DNA of 64,000 nt, from contig NC_044504.1 in NCBI RefSeq assembly GCF_902362185.1, forward strand, positions 27,433,341 to 27,497,340, read 5' to 3'. This document shows positions 26,201-45,300 of this stretch, piece by piece (within the stretch, counting starts at the first letter, position 1; the number at the start of each line of letters is the position of its first letter). This DNA comes from Chanos chanos. Its lineage: Eukaryota; Chordata; Actinopteri; Gonorynchiformes; Chanidae. The notes under the pieces are model-generated. The model made no database searches. It was not told where the DNA came from and worked only from the letters and a program-made list of their open reading frames with translations. Made by a program: the position numbers and the translations under genes.

Positions 26201-27723
26201 TTAAAAACAACAATGCAAATGTAACAATCTAACAAGTAACAAAAGTTAACAGTAGATAATGTACTGGGGTAAAAATTACATAATGTCACAACCAGAAGAA
26301 GTTGGATTCAAACTGAAGGCTGCAAATACTTCTCATGCCACACTATTTAGTACCTCTGAACTCAATGAGCTGTGTTCATCACTATCAGAGGCACTATAGA
26401 AAGTATAGTTTCACATCATAATCGACATAGCTGTCACTGCACAATCAATCAAATTCAACATCTGAATGCTGATTATCTAATTTACTGAATCAAATTTGAA
26501 TTAGCAAATTTATAAAGAGCAAACTAGGGCTAGGTGGTATACCTGTCATACCAAGAGATTTACTCAGACCTCCACTTGAATGCATTGACAAAATTGCCTC
26601 AGGTTTTGTGTCCAACTTTGCCTTCCAACTTAGCTTTAAGATTTGCCACTCACATGCACTGTGAAACAGACCTTGAAACAGAGTGGGAAACGAATTTGAG
26701 GACATAGTTTAAACAACACCAAATTATCCAAAGAAGTTAATTACACATACTACCACCCAACCTATCCATTACGCCGTTTAACCTATGTGTTTCACCTATG
26801 ACACTTGACCCTTCGTTTATAATCAAGAGAAATGTTGAGCAAATCATAGCTATATGATACTTCTTTGAAAATACAGGAATTTGCATTAACACAAATATAA
26901 TTTTCAAGGTCGCACAACACAGCTGATGACCCAGCTCAAGGTAAATCCGGGGTCAGTTCGACTGGGCCGTATTTGGGACAGAATGTAGCTTCTCAGAGAC
27001 ACGGCCCATTAGTTCTGTGGTCAGTAACACATTTGTGACGATTAGTTAATACGTCCAGCTAACGGTAACCTGTAATGTGATCCAAAGTGGAGTTAGAATG
27101 CACCAACGTCACTTTATAAGTTGTCTGAACGTGCTCAAAGCCTGCCCTACATTACTATTGCCCAAAACTGCTATCACACTCTCGCCCTAAAGCCATGTAA
27201 CACAGGTCAGCAAACTATTCGCTGTAATTCTCATACTCAGACAAAAAGCTACGGAGTGACAAAATTGATTTTAAAGGATGGCTAAAAGATGAAAGAGCGA
27301 TTGTTTTGGCAGCGATTCAAAATGATTGTTTTTGCTCAAATTACCATAACTGTTTTCTGCCCATCTTTAAAATTCCAAATTCCACGGATTAAACGGTTGT
27401 ATTAAAGAATGCGGAATCGCTCATTGACGTTCGCCAAGTTGGTGCTTCTAATTAATATGGCCGAGTAATGGGGGGCGATCCAAAACGGCACAAAGGAAGC
27501 CAAATACCTTATTCGTATGAATCTGTTTCTCTCTCACAGCTCTCCATGGGAAACATGTTTTAGGGTCGTCTTATCAGTAATAACTGAAATCCAAAAAATT
27601 AGTTTCTTTGGTTTAAGAAATTGGGTTATTCTTCAGGATCATACAAAGCTATTTAATTTTTTCGCATAAAGTGAAGAACTGACCAAGTGCAATCAATTTT
27701 GCAAGCTCGTTTTCTTAGTTAAC

Positions 27724-27785
27724 TGCATTGTTTAAAATGTTTACAGTGCTAGAATGCATTGTTTAAAATGTTTACAGTGCTAGAA
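27724..27785. repeat. 31-bp direct tandem duplication
   Basis: Two adjacent, identical copies of a 31-bp unit beginning TGCATTGTTTAAAATG. A recent slippage-type duplication in intergenic DNA. Confidence 0.95.
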
Positions 27786-28239
27786 CTATCCAGTTTAAAT
27801 CAATTAATATAACTTTATTGTTTGAAAACTAATTGTCAAACACTAATTTTCGTTTTCAGAACATAAACAAACATATTGTTAATTGTTCTCGTGGATTAGC
27901 CGAAAAGGGGGTTGACTCTGTGAGAAGAATTCAGACGTCATTTAGTGATATCACTTTTGGGAATTCCGTCTGTCACCTTTGAAAAGCACTTGGACTAACA
28001 GAAGTGCTGATGCGACAAATTTGTGCCGCATTCCGCGGTATTTGTCGAGATCGCTTTTGATCACCAAAGCAAAACTATTTGAGATAACGAAGCATCTCTC
28101 TCATTATGCCGCCAGATTCCGTTTGAATGAACGCGTGTGTGTGCGTGCGTGCGTGTGTGAGTGTTTCTCTCGCCTCAACTCGGGTCCGGATTTGCTGTTC
28201 GGTGTCATGCCTCCCTCCGCCTGGCTCCTTATAGCGCAG

Positions 28240-28523
28240 GGCGGCAGGAATTCTGACCGAGTGGTACGGACATCGCCGCCCGGAGACCGCAAATACGGAG
28301 CTCCCCTTTTTAAACACGGTCTTATGACCGGCAGTTCTCTAAATTAGCTGTCCACGCAGAGTTGAGAGAACAGGCGTGCAAACAAACACAGAGTAAAACC
28401 ACAGCGTGAAAGCTACTCTGAGATAGGATACAAATTCAAATGGTCAGGATAACCGAAAACGTTCCTTGAAGAGCCGCTGACAGTGACTGGTACCCTGAAC
28501 TGTCCCAGCTGGAAACCCAACAG
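28240..28523 (+). promoter_or_regulatory. Candidate promoter and non-coding first exon of SERPINE3
   Basis: A GC-richer block ends in CCCAACAG|GTAGGAT, a good donor at 28523/28524. The segment holding the SERPINE3 start codon is preceded by a pyrimidine-rich acceptor (...CCCTTTTCAACAG) that ends at 30143. A non-coding first exon spliced to 30144 would explain both. The transcription start is not visible; the left limit is a guess. Confidence 0.3.
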
Positions 28524-30248
28524 GTAGGATGCCAAGACCTAAAACTTAGCTCAAAAGACATTATTGTTTCCACATGCAATTATTATTAGTGATATTTTAA
28601 GTAATTTCACTTCCATTTAGATTTGCTGGTTTAGATCAGCTGTGGGACCAAAGGTCCAGTAGTATTTTAAGGTCATCTCAAAGACCGTCTAAACGTATGT
28701 CTTGAGCTCACTGTTATCTTCACAACTACTTCTCTCTCTCAGGGTATGAGATAATGTTTAATGCATTTTAAGAGTAATAAAAACTGAGGTGACTCTGAGG
28801 TGAATGATGGAGCGATGCCAATAGTGAGTGACAAAGGTTGACAGTGGAGGGCTTGTCCGGATTCTTTGTGCGCTAGGAAAGGCTAGCTGTCATCAGAGGG
28901 TGTTAATGGCATAATATCCCAGAATCTCGATTTAATACCTCAGAAGTATTAGGTAGTAACTCCAAATTTCGACATTAGCCTACGGCTTAATATGTAGTAT
29001 TTAATAGGCCTATTTAGCTCGAGATTGCGACCTAATGTTTCTGGTTTAATATTTTAGAATTACAATTTAGCTTAGGCTGTGTCTTAATTGCGACTTAATG
29101 TTTAGAAATTAGCATACACATCTGTCTCACGTTTGTCACCGAGTTTCTGATTAATGTAGTAGACTAACCTTCTTGCTTGCTAGATTAGGGATTTGTGAAT
29201 GACAGCATACTGCCATAGCAACCATTAACAATAAAAACAAAATGTGTGTGAAGAAAAATATGAACAAGCAAAACCGTGAAACTGAATCATTGAATGTCTT
29301 TATGCTACACTATCCTACAATGTATGAATTCATTTTGTGCTAAATTGCATCAGCTGAAATACGGAAATTAGAGTGAGCTGAGGCGAAACCCAGATGCTGC
29401 TGTAATTGGCTATACAAAGTTGAGTTTTTCCATTCTTCTTAAATAGATTATAACTCCAAAACACTTTCAATGTAATATGGTTTGCTAGTGCATAGACATA
29501 AAGCGTTGGCCTAGTGTGAGCAGTAATATAGCACAAACCATCGTTTACAAAAGTGCGTAGGATGCAGAGTGAGCATCACTCTTGTCAGAGTTGTCAGATA
29601 TCGACAGAAAACTGGGATGTAGTCACAGTTGTGAGATATTAATTTGGAATTTCGACATTGACTTTGAATTCTGAGACATCCAACTGGAATTCTTAAATAT
29701 TTGTTTGCAGTTGTGACCTACATAGACGTAATTTTGAGTTATCTCGTAATTCTGATTGCCTGTATAATGTCGTAATACGTGTCCCGACCAGCGACATAAT
29801 GAGTCAGGAATGTGAGATATTAATATATCAAAAGCCGGCAAGAGCTTTTGTTTGTTTGTTGTTTTGTTTGTTTTTAGTTTTTTCTTTTGTCTTTCAATGG
29901 CAACAAATGGCCACTACAGATATCTCTACAGGAGCCATGTATGCCCCTCAGTGGACAGAAAGCGCAATTGAAGAAGTACGAAAACCTTTTGTCCTCTCTC
30001 ATCACCTACGCAAAAGCGCATATGTACATTAACGTGCGGGGGCTTTGTTTGTTTGTTTGTTTTTTGTTTTCCACATTACAATCTTTCTGTTACCAATTTT
30101 AGTAACTGATTTTTTTTCTTTGGTTACTGTCCCTTTTCAACAGCAACTCTGAGTGTGTCCAAGGTCCAAGGTCACGGCCACACATCGACTTCTCCTCTGT
30201 ACACATCCCATCATCATATTATTCTGTTGCCCTTTTGCTCCATATATC

Positions 30249-34855
<4,607 letters not shown>

Positions 34856-35114
34856 TTACACACACACACACACACACACAATACATACAACCCTGCCCTA
34901 ACACACAGCTTACACACGACACCTCCCCACAGGCACATACTTGAAACACGCTCCAACACATTACTATCAGTCCAGTTTTCTTTTCCTCTCCAGCACACAC
35001 ACACTCAACCTACCCCCAGCTCCCTCACGGGGGGGTCAGAGGTCATTTGAGGACCAAATAGGAGGGTCCACTGACGTTTCAGGAAGAGGGACAAATACTT
35101 TGTACATATCTGTA

Positions 35115-35179
35115 AATAAAATTTTATTACAACTGTGTTTTTCGCACTCAGATGTTTCCGAGTTCACTCTTTCAATAAA
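35115..35179 (+). terminator. Poly(A) signals of SERPINE3
   Basis: Two AATAAA hexamers at 35115-35120 and 35174-35179, about 260 and 320 bases past the SERPINE3 stop. The 3' UTR between holds a CA repeat (34858-34880). Position and sequence support the call. Confidence 0.6.
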
Positions 35180-35461
35180 TCTCTCATGACCACAAGAATC
35201 TGGAGGGCCCTTTGAGTTGAACCTGAGGCGCTGCACAGGACTGCCACAGTATTTGCGTGCAACCTTGAACAATTGCAAACAGACATTTTGGGGTGTTGCG
35301 GGCACATTGTGACCCAATTTGGACAACATCTGACATAACATAAATTTGGCATTGAACTTCAATGCAAGAAACTGTTGATTCAAAAACATTCAAAAACTCA
35401 AATAATTCCTTTAGTCGTAAACAAAAGATGAACTTCAGTCTTTACAGGAAAGAATGTCAGT

Positions 35462-35505
35462 TTTATTTGCAAAGGCCACTCAAAGTGTAAAATAGAAACT
35501 TTATT
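35462..35505 (-). terminator. Poly(A) signals of INTS6
   Basis: Two reverse AATAAA hexamers (plus-strand TTTATT) at 35462-35467 and 35500-35505, about 0.9 kb past the INTS6 stop at 36398. They lie only about 280 bases from the last SERPINE3 signal, so the two transcripts end nearly back to back. Confidence 0.5.
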
Positions 35506-36397
35506 TTCATCCAAATACTTACAAAAAGGCCTTTACATGGTTTTATGTTTTAAATAATACTCTCAATTTTGCTTTTTACATCTATACAGATTTCTCAAAA
35601 AATACTTTTCGTAGCCACCAAATCAGCTTCACAAAAACTGAAGTATGGCAACATCTTGGTCCCTCAGTCAGGGAAAGAGATGGGGACAGGGAGAGAATGA
35701 GAGAGAGAAAGAATGACAGAGAGGGAGAGGGAGGGGGAGAGAGAGAGAGAGAGAGATGAACAATTGGCAGTAATTTGCACGTAAGAGCAGCACTGAAATC
35801 TCCCTGACTTTGTGTGTGTGTGTGTGTGTGTAAAGTGGGATGAGCAGGGTAGCACTGTACAATACTATATTACAGGACAGCAACTGTATATGTTATTACC
35901 ATCATACAGATGTCTTATACATGTTCACACTTACAAATGGGAGGTTTCAGTGGATCATTCTAACCAAGGCCTCAATGTGAGCCCTATTTAAAAACTCTCA
36001 CAAAACAAATGACAACACACACTGAAAGCAGCATCCAGAAATCCTCCAATGACATTCTCAACATACATTTAAGGCAGGTCCAAACAGTTGGTAGACATGA
36101 GCCTGTAAGTGCAATTTTATTGGTGGAACTGAAGATTTCGTCTGCCACTCATCACCATGAGGTAAACCAGTTGGCAGCGACAGTGAGTGTGTACCTGAAG
36201 TGCAGAGGACAAATCTATTGCCAACGAAAATCATCTCTGGTTGAGAAGAGACAGAAATGGGAAGTCAAATGAAGTCTATTTTTTTCTAAGAAAATTGTCC
36301 CAGCTCCACTCCAGTTAGCATTCTTAACAATGCTGACTCCCTTTAAAAGAAACACTTTTTCAGACAGCACATAGACCCACATACATCGAATCACTGT

Positions 36398-39300
36398 CTA
36401 TCTGTGTGGGTCTTCCTCGAGGTGGTTCATGGTGTTGGCCCGGATGTGGATTTCTTCCAGAAAGTTCTCGAGCTGTTCAATTAGAACCCGTTTCTTAAAC
36501 CTGCAGAACAGAGACAGATATGGATGAGTGACAAAAGCCTTATCCTGTTTATAGTTTAAGGAAAAAAAAAAAAAACCATGTCATGAAGGACAGATCAAAG
36601 CAACTGAAATGGAATGACCAATAAAATTTCAGAGCAGATATGCAGAAATGTTGAGATCAACAGAAATCTTTCCCACATGACTACAGTGTGCTTCAGGTAG
36701 GAAACTACCAAAGCTCACTTTATAGGACTTTGTTTAAAAAAAAAAAAAAAAAAAAAAGCGTAGTTCCACGCTTTTATTTAGTTATTACATTTATATTGCA
36801 GTTACTCTACAGAATGCAGGCCGATTTTTACTGTCTTGGACAGGTACAATAACCTGCTGTATCTGAATTTTACTAATCACGTCCATTTGGATTGTGCCTA
36901 CATTTCCCAGAGGTCTGTGTACCTGGCAGCTTCTTTGATTATGCTCTGCAGGAAGAGGAGTCGTGTGTCCAGACTGCCCTGAATTTGCTTCAGGAGGTAG
37001 AAGATTCTCTCATAGCCTGAATGAACACAGAGACAGCAGACAACATTATGATTCTAATATCTGACAAAATTGCAGCAGCAGCAGATGCAAAGAGTTTTAC
37101 CATACACCCTTAATAATAAGACCAAGACAGAAAAAAATATTTCAATAGAAAGCAAATCACCTGTAGTGATTTTATAGTGGCATAGTTGTGCCCACAAAGG
37201 CATGAGTATTTTTGGATTATGACGCCTTATAGTAAGCCTTATTACATGAACATTAAACATGGCAATAAGCAACAGGGGTGTAATAATACATGAATTTGCA
37301 CTGAAGCATTCAGTTCAATGCATGCACATTGGCAGGTAACTCGAATTGCCGAACTTTCCACTGGGTGATGTATAATACCACATATAAAAGCACACACTGC
37401 TTGTAATATAACTGTTCACATGGACAAACTTGTCCAATGAAAGACAGACTTCATTAAAATTCCAGTTCCTGGCAGTCTTAAACGGTTCTTGTTTAAGTTC
37501 CTGCATATTTAACAAGCTAGTGCAATGTGTGCAACTTCAGAGTTCAAACTTCTTATCCCCACAGATATTTTCACTTTGGAAAAGCGCAGGCGACTTGACT
37601 CCGTCAGCCAGCAAAATTTACAGTGTTCTGTTTTAATCACGGTTGTGCTGAAAACCATGACCTAAAAACAACGCTGTGTGGCACACCACACGTTTTGGGA
37701 ACTGTTTCAGTGCTTAACATTGTTTAACATAAGTTGCAGTACTAGCAGAAATACTAGCTACTCCAGTCAGCAAGGGTAAGTAAGCATGTTCGTGTAACAG
37801 AAATGACTGACAATGGCAGATCTATATCCCTGCAGCAGTAAAACATAGCAGAAATGACTGACAATGGCAGATATATATCCCTGCAGCAGTAAAACATAGC
37901 AGAAATGACAGACAATGGCAGATCTATATATCCCTGCAGCAGTAAAACATAGCAGAAATGGCAGATCTATATATTCCTGCAGCAGTAAAACATAGCAGAA
38001 ATGACTGAGTGCGATACATACGTCTTCCTGGTTTCCTGATCTCTCTAGTGATGAGGACCCGGAGCTCTGCGTTCAGTTTTTGGCTCTCCTCGTTCCGTTG
38101 TTTCTTCAGACGGTTTGGACAGGTGTAGTGAGGCGGGGGCTCCTCGTCTTCGCTGCCCAGTGACGTCACACCGTCCCTGGGCTGCCCGTTCTGCGTCCCT
38201 GGCTCCTCCAGGCTGTCCTGGTGGTTCCTCTGAGGTTCAGGGTTCTCTGGAGCAGGGGAAATCTGTCTGTCTGGGCTGTGGTCTGAGTCACAGTGGTTGC
38301 CAACGTGGTTTCCAAATGCCACCTGGTCGGTCTCTGAAGGAAAGGAGAAGATTTTAATACATTCAGCCATCATGTATCTCTGTACTCATATACCACAGGG
38401 TTGGCCAACATACCACAAGAAGACTGCAACCATTCTGAAATCTATGGGATTGCTTTTTCTAGATAAATCTAAATTCAGAGCAAGAGGCTATGTTCAAGAC
38501 ATTTAAACAACCTCTCATTGTATAGAAATCTAATAGGAAACACATAAATGAAATAATGTTTGGTTTCCAGTGTATAGCTTGCATCACAGGATTCTTCCTT
38601 GAAAAGAAGACTAAGGAGCATGCACACTAACACTGGTTGCCCATTCAATTCTTTGCTTTTACAACAGTGACAGCAGCAATAGAGTTTACTTGTGCTGTAG
38701 CTTTCTGATAAATGATTTCCTAGCATACTGTGGCTTCAAAGCAAAGAAAAGACAATAAAGGGTTAGATCTATATTCATCACCATGCCTACTAAAATCCTT
38801 CAAAACCAGATAAAAGCTGTCAAAGTGAGCCATGGAGGTATGACTCTCTCTCTCTGCAGAGACTACAGAACAGAACAGAGTAGGTATTTGAATATGGCAC
38901 TTGACAGCTACTCCAGCACAAATATGATTTCCATAGCACAGTGAAATGCTTTTTAATTGGTGAAGTGTGTGTTTCTGTCTGTGTGTGTTTCTGAATGGGT
39001 TCTAAAAACTCATTACTCCATGGTGTTCTGTGTTTGTTACAGAGATTCATTTCTGAATACTCTTCTGTTTTGTCTAGGTGTGTTTGTGTCTGTGTATGAA
39101 ACGAGGACTAATCTGTAGGTGACGTTCTGAGTGTCTCTGCATGGTGTTACAGGTCTATTCTGCCTGACTGAGAGTGTCCTCTGTGTGTGTGTGTGTGCGT
39201 GCGTGCGTGCATGTGTGCTGCAGTGACTAACCTCGCGGTGGGGTGGCGTCTGGCCGTGGAGAGGACGGTGAAGAAGGAGGCGTGTATGAGTGTCCTGGTC

Positions 39301-42300
39301 GTAGCAGAGGGGACATGCACCTCCTGCGTTTGGGGGCCCCGTGGGGACTGACAGGTTCACCAGCCCGTTTCCCCTTCCCCTGAGTCCCCGTCACAAACTC
39401 ATCTGCCTCATCAACCATCATCGCCTGGCAAAGACAGACACACAGACAAGCCCAAAGAAAAGCAAATAAGAGAGAGAATAAAAGAACATGTTGCATCCAT
39501 TTTTCCCTTTCATAAAAAAAAAAAAATCAAAATATAATACATAATAATTAATACAAAGTGCTAGAGAGAAGAGAACAAAACATCAGAACATCTTGTTTTC
39601 ATGACAACAGATTGTCAGCAACACTGTTGTGAAGGGACACAGCTGAGCGGTACCTTCTTGTCCAGTTTGAAGGGGTTTCCAAAGGTGTGCAGTCGTTTGG
39701 GCTGGTCTGGATCTGCCTCTCTGAGGGGAGCAGGACAATGCTTTAGAAAGTCCTGATAATTACCCATCTGAGCGATGGGAACACTGTGAAGCTGATCTGG
39801 AGGGAGGGAGAGAGAGAGAAAACTGATGTGTAAAATGTCAGGTCACTGGTAATAAGTGGTTGAGTAGTCAATAGTGTAAAAGGGCAATTCTCAATTAGAT
39901 CTGATTTTTAGCCCCCGAAAAAATTAAACAAATGACACTTTTTTTTAAACCAAAACCAATTTTTGTACGTTTGTCTTTTGTAAAGATGTTGTTTGTGTAT
40001 ATGATATATTTTCTTGTCTTTTCTTGTAATCTTTTACTGTATGTGTAAAGTGAAGCCACCTTGATCCTGTCCCTTGAGAATACAGATACTGGCATTGAGA
40101 AGGTTTCGTCTCATCCGAGTCAGCTGGTCCAACAGGTGCAATCTGGGGATGTCATATGGGTTACGCAACCCTTGTGGTTTCAGATTCTGAGAAACATAAC
40201 AGAAGAGAGAAACGTTATGATAAATACAAATGTGTGTCATAAAATGACAAAACATTTCCATTTTAACTGTGCTTACAAATCACACAGGAAGACAAAACTA
40301 GGGGAAAAAAAAACAGCCAATGTTTGAGTGTGTGCGCGCACCTTATTCATAACAGCCAGCTGAAACCCAGAGAACTCTTTAGGGTTTAGCTCCATCGGCA
40401 TAACAGCACTATCTCCCATGATGCTTCGCAGCACCTGGGTGAAATCCTTTCTGTGAGCGAGTGAGAGGGTGAAGCTTTGGGTGCGCAGTTTAATCCCGCC
40501 CTCTGGAGCCACCTTCTTTCCAACCGATGCACAGACCCTGTCTGCCTCAATCTTTGCCTTAGAGACAGAAGCGTGCGCACATGCACACACGCAAAGAGAG
40601 AAAAAGAGCGCACTTTGAGTTCAAAAGTAAACATGAAGGGAAAAAAGTGACTTTGAAGTGTACGTGTTCCCCATCTCTAACGCATCAGAGACGCCTCTCT
40701 CCAAACTTCAGAGACACATCATCTACAAAGAGAGGCGACGGCAAGACTCAGGCCATGTATGTACCTGTTGGCTGAGTTTCTTCAGGTAAGAAACCACACT
40801 GTAGCTCAGCCCATACTCCATGTTGTCTGCCAAAAGATTTGGAGCTCCCATCATCCTTAGAGCCTTCCTGAGGGGCTGCCGAAAAACAACAACAAAAAAA
40901 ACCCCAAATATTATAGTTAAACGATGTCAGGATAGGATAAAGCATGGTGGAATATAACAAAGCAGGGTATGGTATAGAGCCTGACCGATAAATCGGCATG
41001 CCGATATTATCGGCCGACATGAGCTAAATGCAGATAAATCGGTATCAGCAATTATAACGGCCGATAAATGACAGTTAAAAAAAGGGACGGAAGATGGATC
41101 CTTCATGTCAGCCATGCCTGGTTTTGCTGCAATAACGTGAAAGCCGGTATAGTGAGTCAAACATCGAAATTATGTTTAATGTTACGATAGTTGAGTGGTG
41201 TACACTAAGCTGTTGAACTTAATTGTAGGTTTATTTACGAAACAGCGTGATAGTTTTAGCAGGTAAACAAACAATGGTCCTGTCATTTCTCCCTCCTCTC
41301 TTGCAAAATTCTCTGGCAACATCACTTACAGCAGCTTATAACACTGTCCATCGCTAAATTAGGTTACTGACAAAGCAAGCTAATGCCAGGTTTCTGGTTA
41401 ATGAGCGATTTAACTGTAGCGTTTAACTTATTCTGCCTAAATGAAGCGATGATAAATATATCTGCGACTCGCACATCTGTAGTTACAGTCGGTGCATTGG
41501 AAATGATTAAACCAGAGGGGACACGTAAGAGAGCAGAGAGAAGAGACTGAAGGTTGTCAGAGACGTTTTCTCTGAGCCAGGACAAGATGTAAAGGTCAAT
41601 TCAATCAAAATCTTGACTTTGGCTCAGGGAATGATTACATTTTTGATTGGGTAGCAAGAACTATGGCAGGTTAAATCCAATTACAGCTTCTGAGGGGCGC
41701 GCGGACGCTTCTAATGAAATTCTCCATTAGGATCGAATCATCAAGGAATCGGTTTCATAAAACAGAATGTTACCGTTATGTAATACGGCGGCATTGTCTT
41801 CAGGTAAGTCTCGAACGCTTGCCTCCATTTTAACGTGGGCTTGAACTTGTGCACTCTAATCAAATCATCTGGAGAAAAAAAAAACCAAACAAAACAACCC
41901 AACATGTGGTTAGTTGAGAGGTTTTAGATCTTTGATGAGTCAAAACATATGCAACCTTTTGAAGTAATCAGATCATCTCACACACCAAGTATAACAACAA
42001 ACTAAGGGTGTATTTTGTACAGACACTTTGACACTAAAACACTGTTTAAGCATCAAAGAGCCACAGTGAGAAAACTGACGTTAACATCAAGTAACTGAGT
42101 ATTCTGTGAACATTCTGAATGATTATGTTTTTGCAGCTTTTCATGTGCGAGGCTCCAAACACAAAAGTGATGTCAGAAGCATACGAAATAGTGCCTGTGA
42201 AAGGGCGGAGCGGATAGACTGGTAAGCGTGATGTCAGGTTTTTAAAAGAGAGAGTAGAGGTTAAAGGGTCAGAGGTTAGAGAGGGGAAGCGCACACTGAC

Positions 42301-45300
42301 CGAGTAAAGGCAGCACCACGGGGTAGTTGTATGGCATGACAAACAGGTTGACACAGCTCAAAGTAGTACTGGCTTTTAGATAACCAAACGGTTGGCCCAA
42401 TTCCCCATACTTAGCACTGTTACACACAAACACCTGAGAGAGAGAGAGAGAGAGAGAGAAAGGAAGGAAGAAATTTACATACATTTACATTATAATACTG
42501 AAAGCTGAAGACATCAAGTTATTAAAAACAGATGGTGTAGTGTGTTACTTCCAGAGTGTGACATTTTTAAATTTAATTAATTAGCATTATTTCAGCTATT
42601 TGTGTTTAAGGGTGTTTATAATGATATAAAAGTCCCAATCAAACTTTGTAAAATTTTCCAATATCATTATCATCAATATGTAATAGATTTTTATTCCTGG
42701 ATGCTGGCCAGTTTTTTATTGGCATAAGGTGAACATTCTAACCAACACAGCATTATTCAGCTGAACTACATGGAACCAAATTCAACAGAAGTGAAGGGAA
42801 TTACACAGAAAGGAACAGAATTTAACTGAACTGAACTGGACAGAATAGAACTGGATTAAACAGCATTAAATGGAATGGAAGAGAACGAAACAGAGAGGCA
42901 AGTCATACCTGCCAGCAGGTGTGAGGTGATTTCCTCTCAAGTATAAACTGGGTCAGGGGAGAAGGTTCTAGCTCATATTTATCAAATGGAACTTTATCAA
43001 CAACCATGGGTTCTGCATCCACACAGGAGAACCGTACCTGAGGGTGCGCTGCACGAGGAGGCTGGAATACACACACACACACACACACACGGAGTCAAAC
43101 AAAAGCCACTATATTAACTGTCTACACAAACACACATCAAAGAAAAAACAAACACGCAAACACCTGACTGACAAAGACAAACATGAACATGAAGCTCTTA
43201 CATTCACCACGACTCTACAAGTGCATGACCACAACCGAAACACTAACACACATGGACTGAACACACACACACACACGCAAAAAAAAAAAGCCACACACAC
43301 AAAGGCTCTCACCAGGGTGGGAGAGTTCTGATCAGGCCAGAAGGCCTCTGGTATGGGCCAGTGGCCTACTGGGACACCTGTTTTTGGGTTTGGACGAACA
43401 TAGATCAGTTTATGACAACTATGCCACAGCTGAGGACCTGACTTCACCTCTGTGACGCCATCTGAAAAAACAGAGAGAACACAGATAAGTACTAAACCTC
43501 TGTGAGACCATCTGAGAGACAGAAAGAGAACATGGATAAATACTGAACCTCAATGCCTGAAATTCATACAAACTAGTCATTTATTGAGCTTCTCAAACAA
43601 ATTTACAAAGACAGTAACAAACTGCAGATGTAAAAGTTTGGCCAGAAAATACTCCAAGCTACATCTCGAAAGATCAACCGCTGGTCAAAAGGCCAACTCA
43701 AGCAGAGGACAAATACACGTCATGACACCAGTCAGAGTGGAAACCGATTCTTCTAAACATACACAGTCAAAACTCCCCTCCCCCCCGCCAACAAACGCAC
43801 TCTCTCTGGCCTACCTTCCAGCGGCGGGGGGTCCGATCCTGTCTTTTCAAAGTTAATGACAACGCCACTCTGAATCTTCTGCACCAGAGACTCCAAACAT
43901 TGATTTAACATTCTCTGGGAAAACACGCTGTAAGAACGACCTAGAGAAAGAGAAGAGAAGACAAGGAAAAGATGGAGTGAGAGGGAAAGAGAGACACAGA
44001 ATGAAACATACTGTTTTGTTTTGGGGTTTTTTGCCTGAAAGTTTTTCAACGGTTGATGTATTCCACTGGCTGCAATAGCTGAGTTTCAGCTATAGTTGGA
44101 AGCACAGGGAGTGTACGAGGGCGCACTGTGAAAAAGCCTTTCACACTAAAAAGTGGTGAACCGTTCACAAAAGCGCACACAGACTTGCATGCAGACTATT
44201 GTCATAACACCGATATATCACAGAGGAATAAAACCACAGATTTGGGGTTACAATAGGGAAAAAAACAGTTGATCTTTTGTTCCCTGTCCGCCTCCATGAC
44301 TCAGCAAAGTTTTCTTAACACCACAATCAGCAAAGCTGGCTGTAGCCACGATGTAAAGACAGCTACCAGCTGTTTCTCGATGCGGTTTGACTGAGTGGCT
44401 TTCTTTGTGCAACATTACTGAACCCGTCCTGTTCTTTCAGGAAGCCGTCTTAAACACCCAGGGAGATTATTTCACACGCCATCTCCCACATGCACTCTCA
44501 GGTAAGCTCACCTCCTGTGACCTCACACATGGGAGTGATGGGGGAGGTGTCAGACGGGACCGCTCCCATTGGCTCAGGCTCGGTGGAGGCGTTGCCTGGA
44601 ATGCGGAGCACCAATGAGAAGAGTCGCTGGTCCCAGCGGAAGGGCTCTTTTGTCAACTCACTCCCCGGCAGCGGCGTTGTTAAGGGCAGGTGAAGCTGGG
44701 GTGGGGTGGAAGAAAGAGAGAAAGACAGAGTTAAGAAGTGATGCAATGTATTAATGTACCCTTTGTTCAAAGGTTGAATTTTCAGAATGCCTGCAGTTAT
44801 AAGACTAGGGCTGCTAATATTAAAAGAAAGACAAATGAGGAGTTCTTGCCTTGGGGGAAAAACCATCATGGCCATGAGTCGTGACCTGTTATTGCCCTGG
44901 TAAGAGCCAGGACAATTCTGTGTATACTGGTAGGCTCGTAGTGGGCGTGTTTTTTAAACTGAGGACTAATTTTAATTTTTCTAAGGGTCTGCCTGTTGGC
45001 TCAGGTGGTCATTACAGATGGAGGCAAGGGGGAAGACAATAGTCCACAAACTTTTGTTTCCTTCATTCTTGCTCCCACACTGAAAGGTCTGATCAGAGGT
45101 GGGAATATAACAATAATTATGATAATTATTATAGTAATGACAAAAAAGAAGAAGGGAGAGAGACTGAGAAACAAGAACAAGGGATGAAAAGGAGGCAAAA
45201 CAGCTGAGAGCTGAAGAGACCTAAAGAAAGAACGGAAAGGGTACAAGGAGAGCAAGTGAAAGAAACATAGTAAGAGAGGAAGGAAAACAGGAAAAGAGAG

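Larger units (their letters stand above)
22490..30143. other. Intergenic region between FAM124A and SERPINE3
   Basis: About 7.6 kb without a gene that I can support. It holds a hAT MITE (23096-23287), poly-A runs (23887-23905 and 24758-24777), a CA/GGTG stretch (24210-24260), a more GC-rich block (24280-24420), a 31-bp direct duplication (27724-27785) and a GC-richer block from about 28000 that may be the SERPINE3 promoter. Open frames here are short and lack homology that I recognise. Confidence 0.55.
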
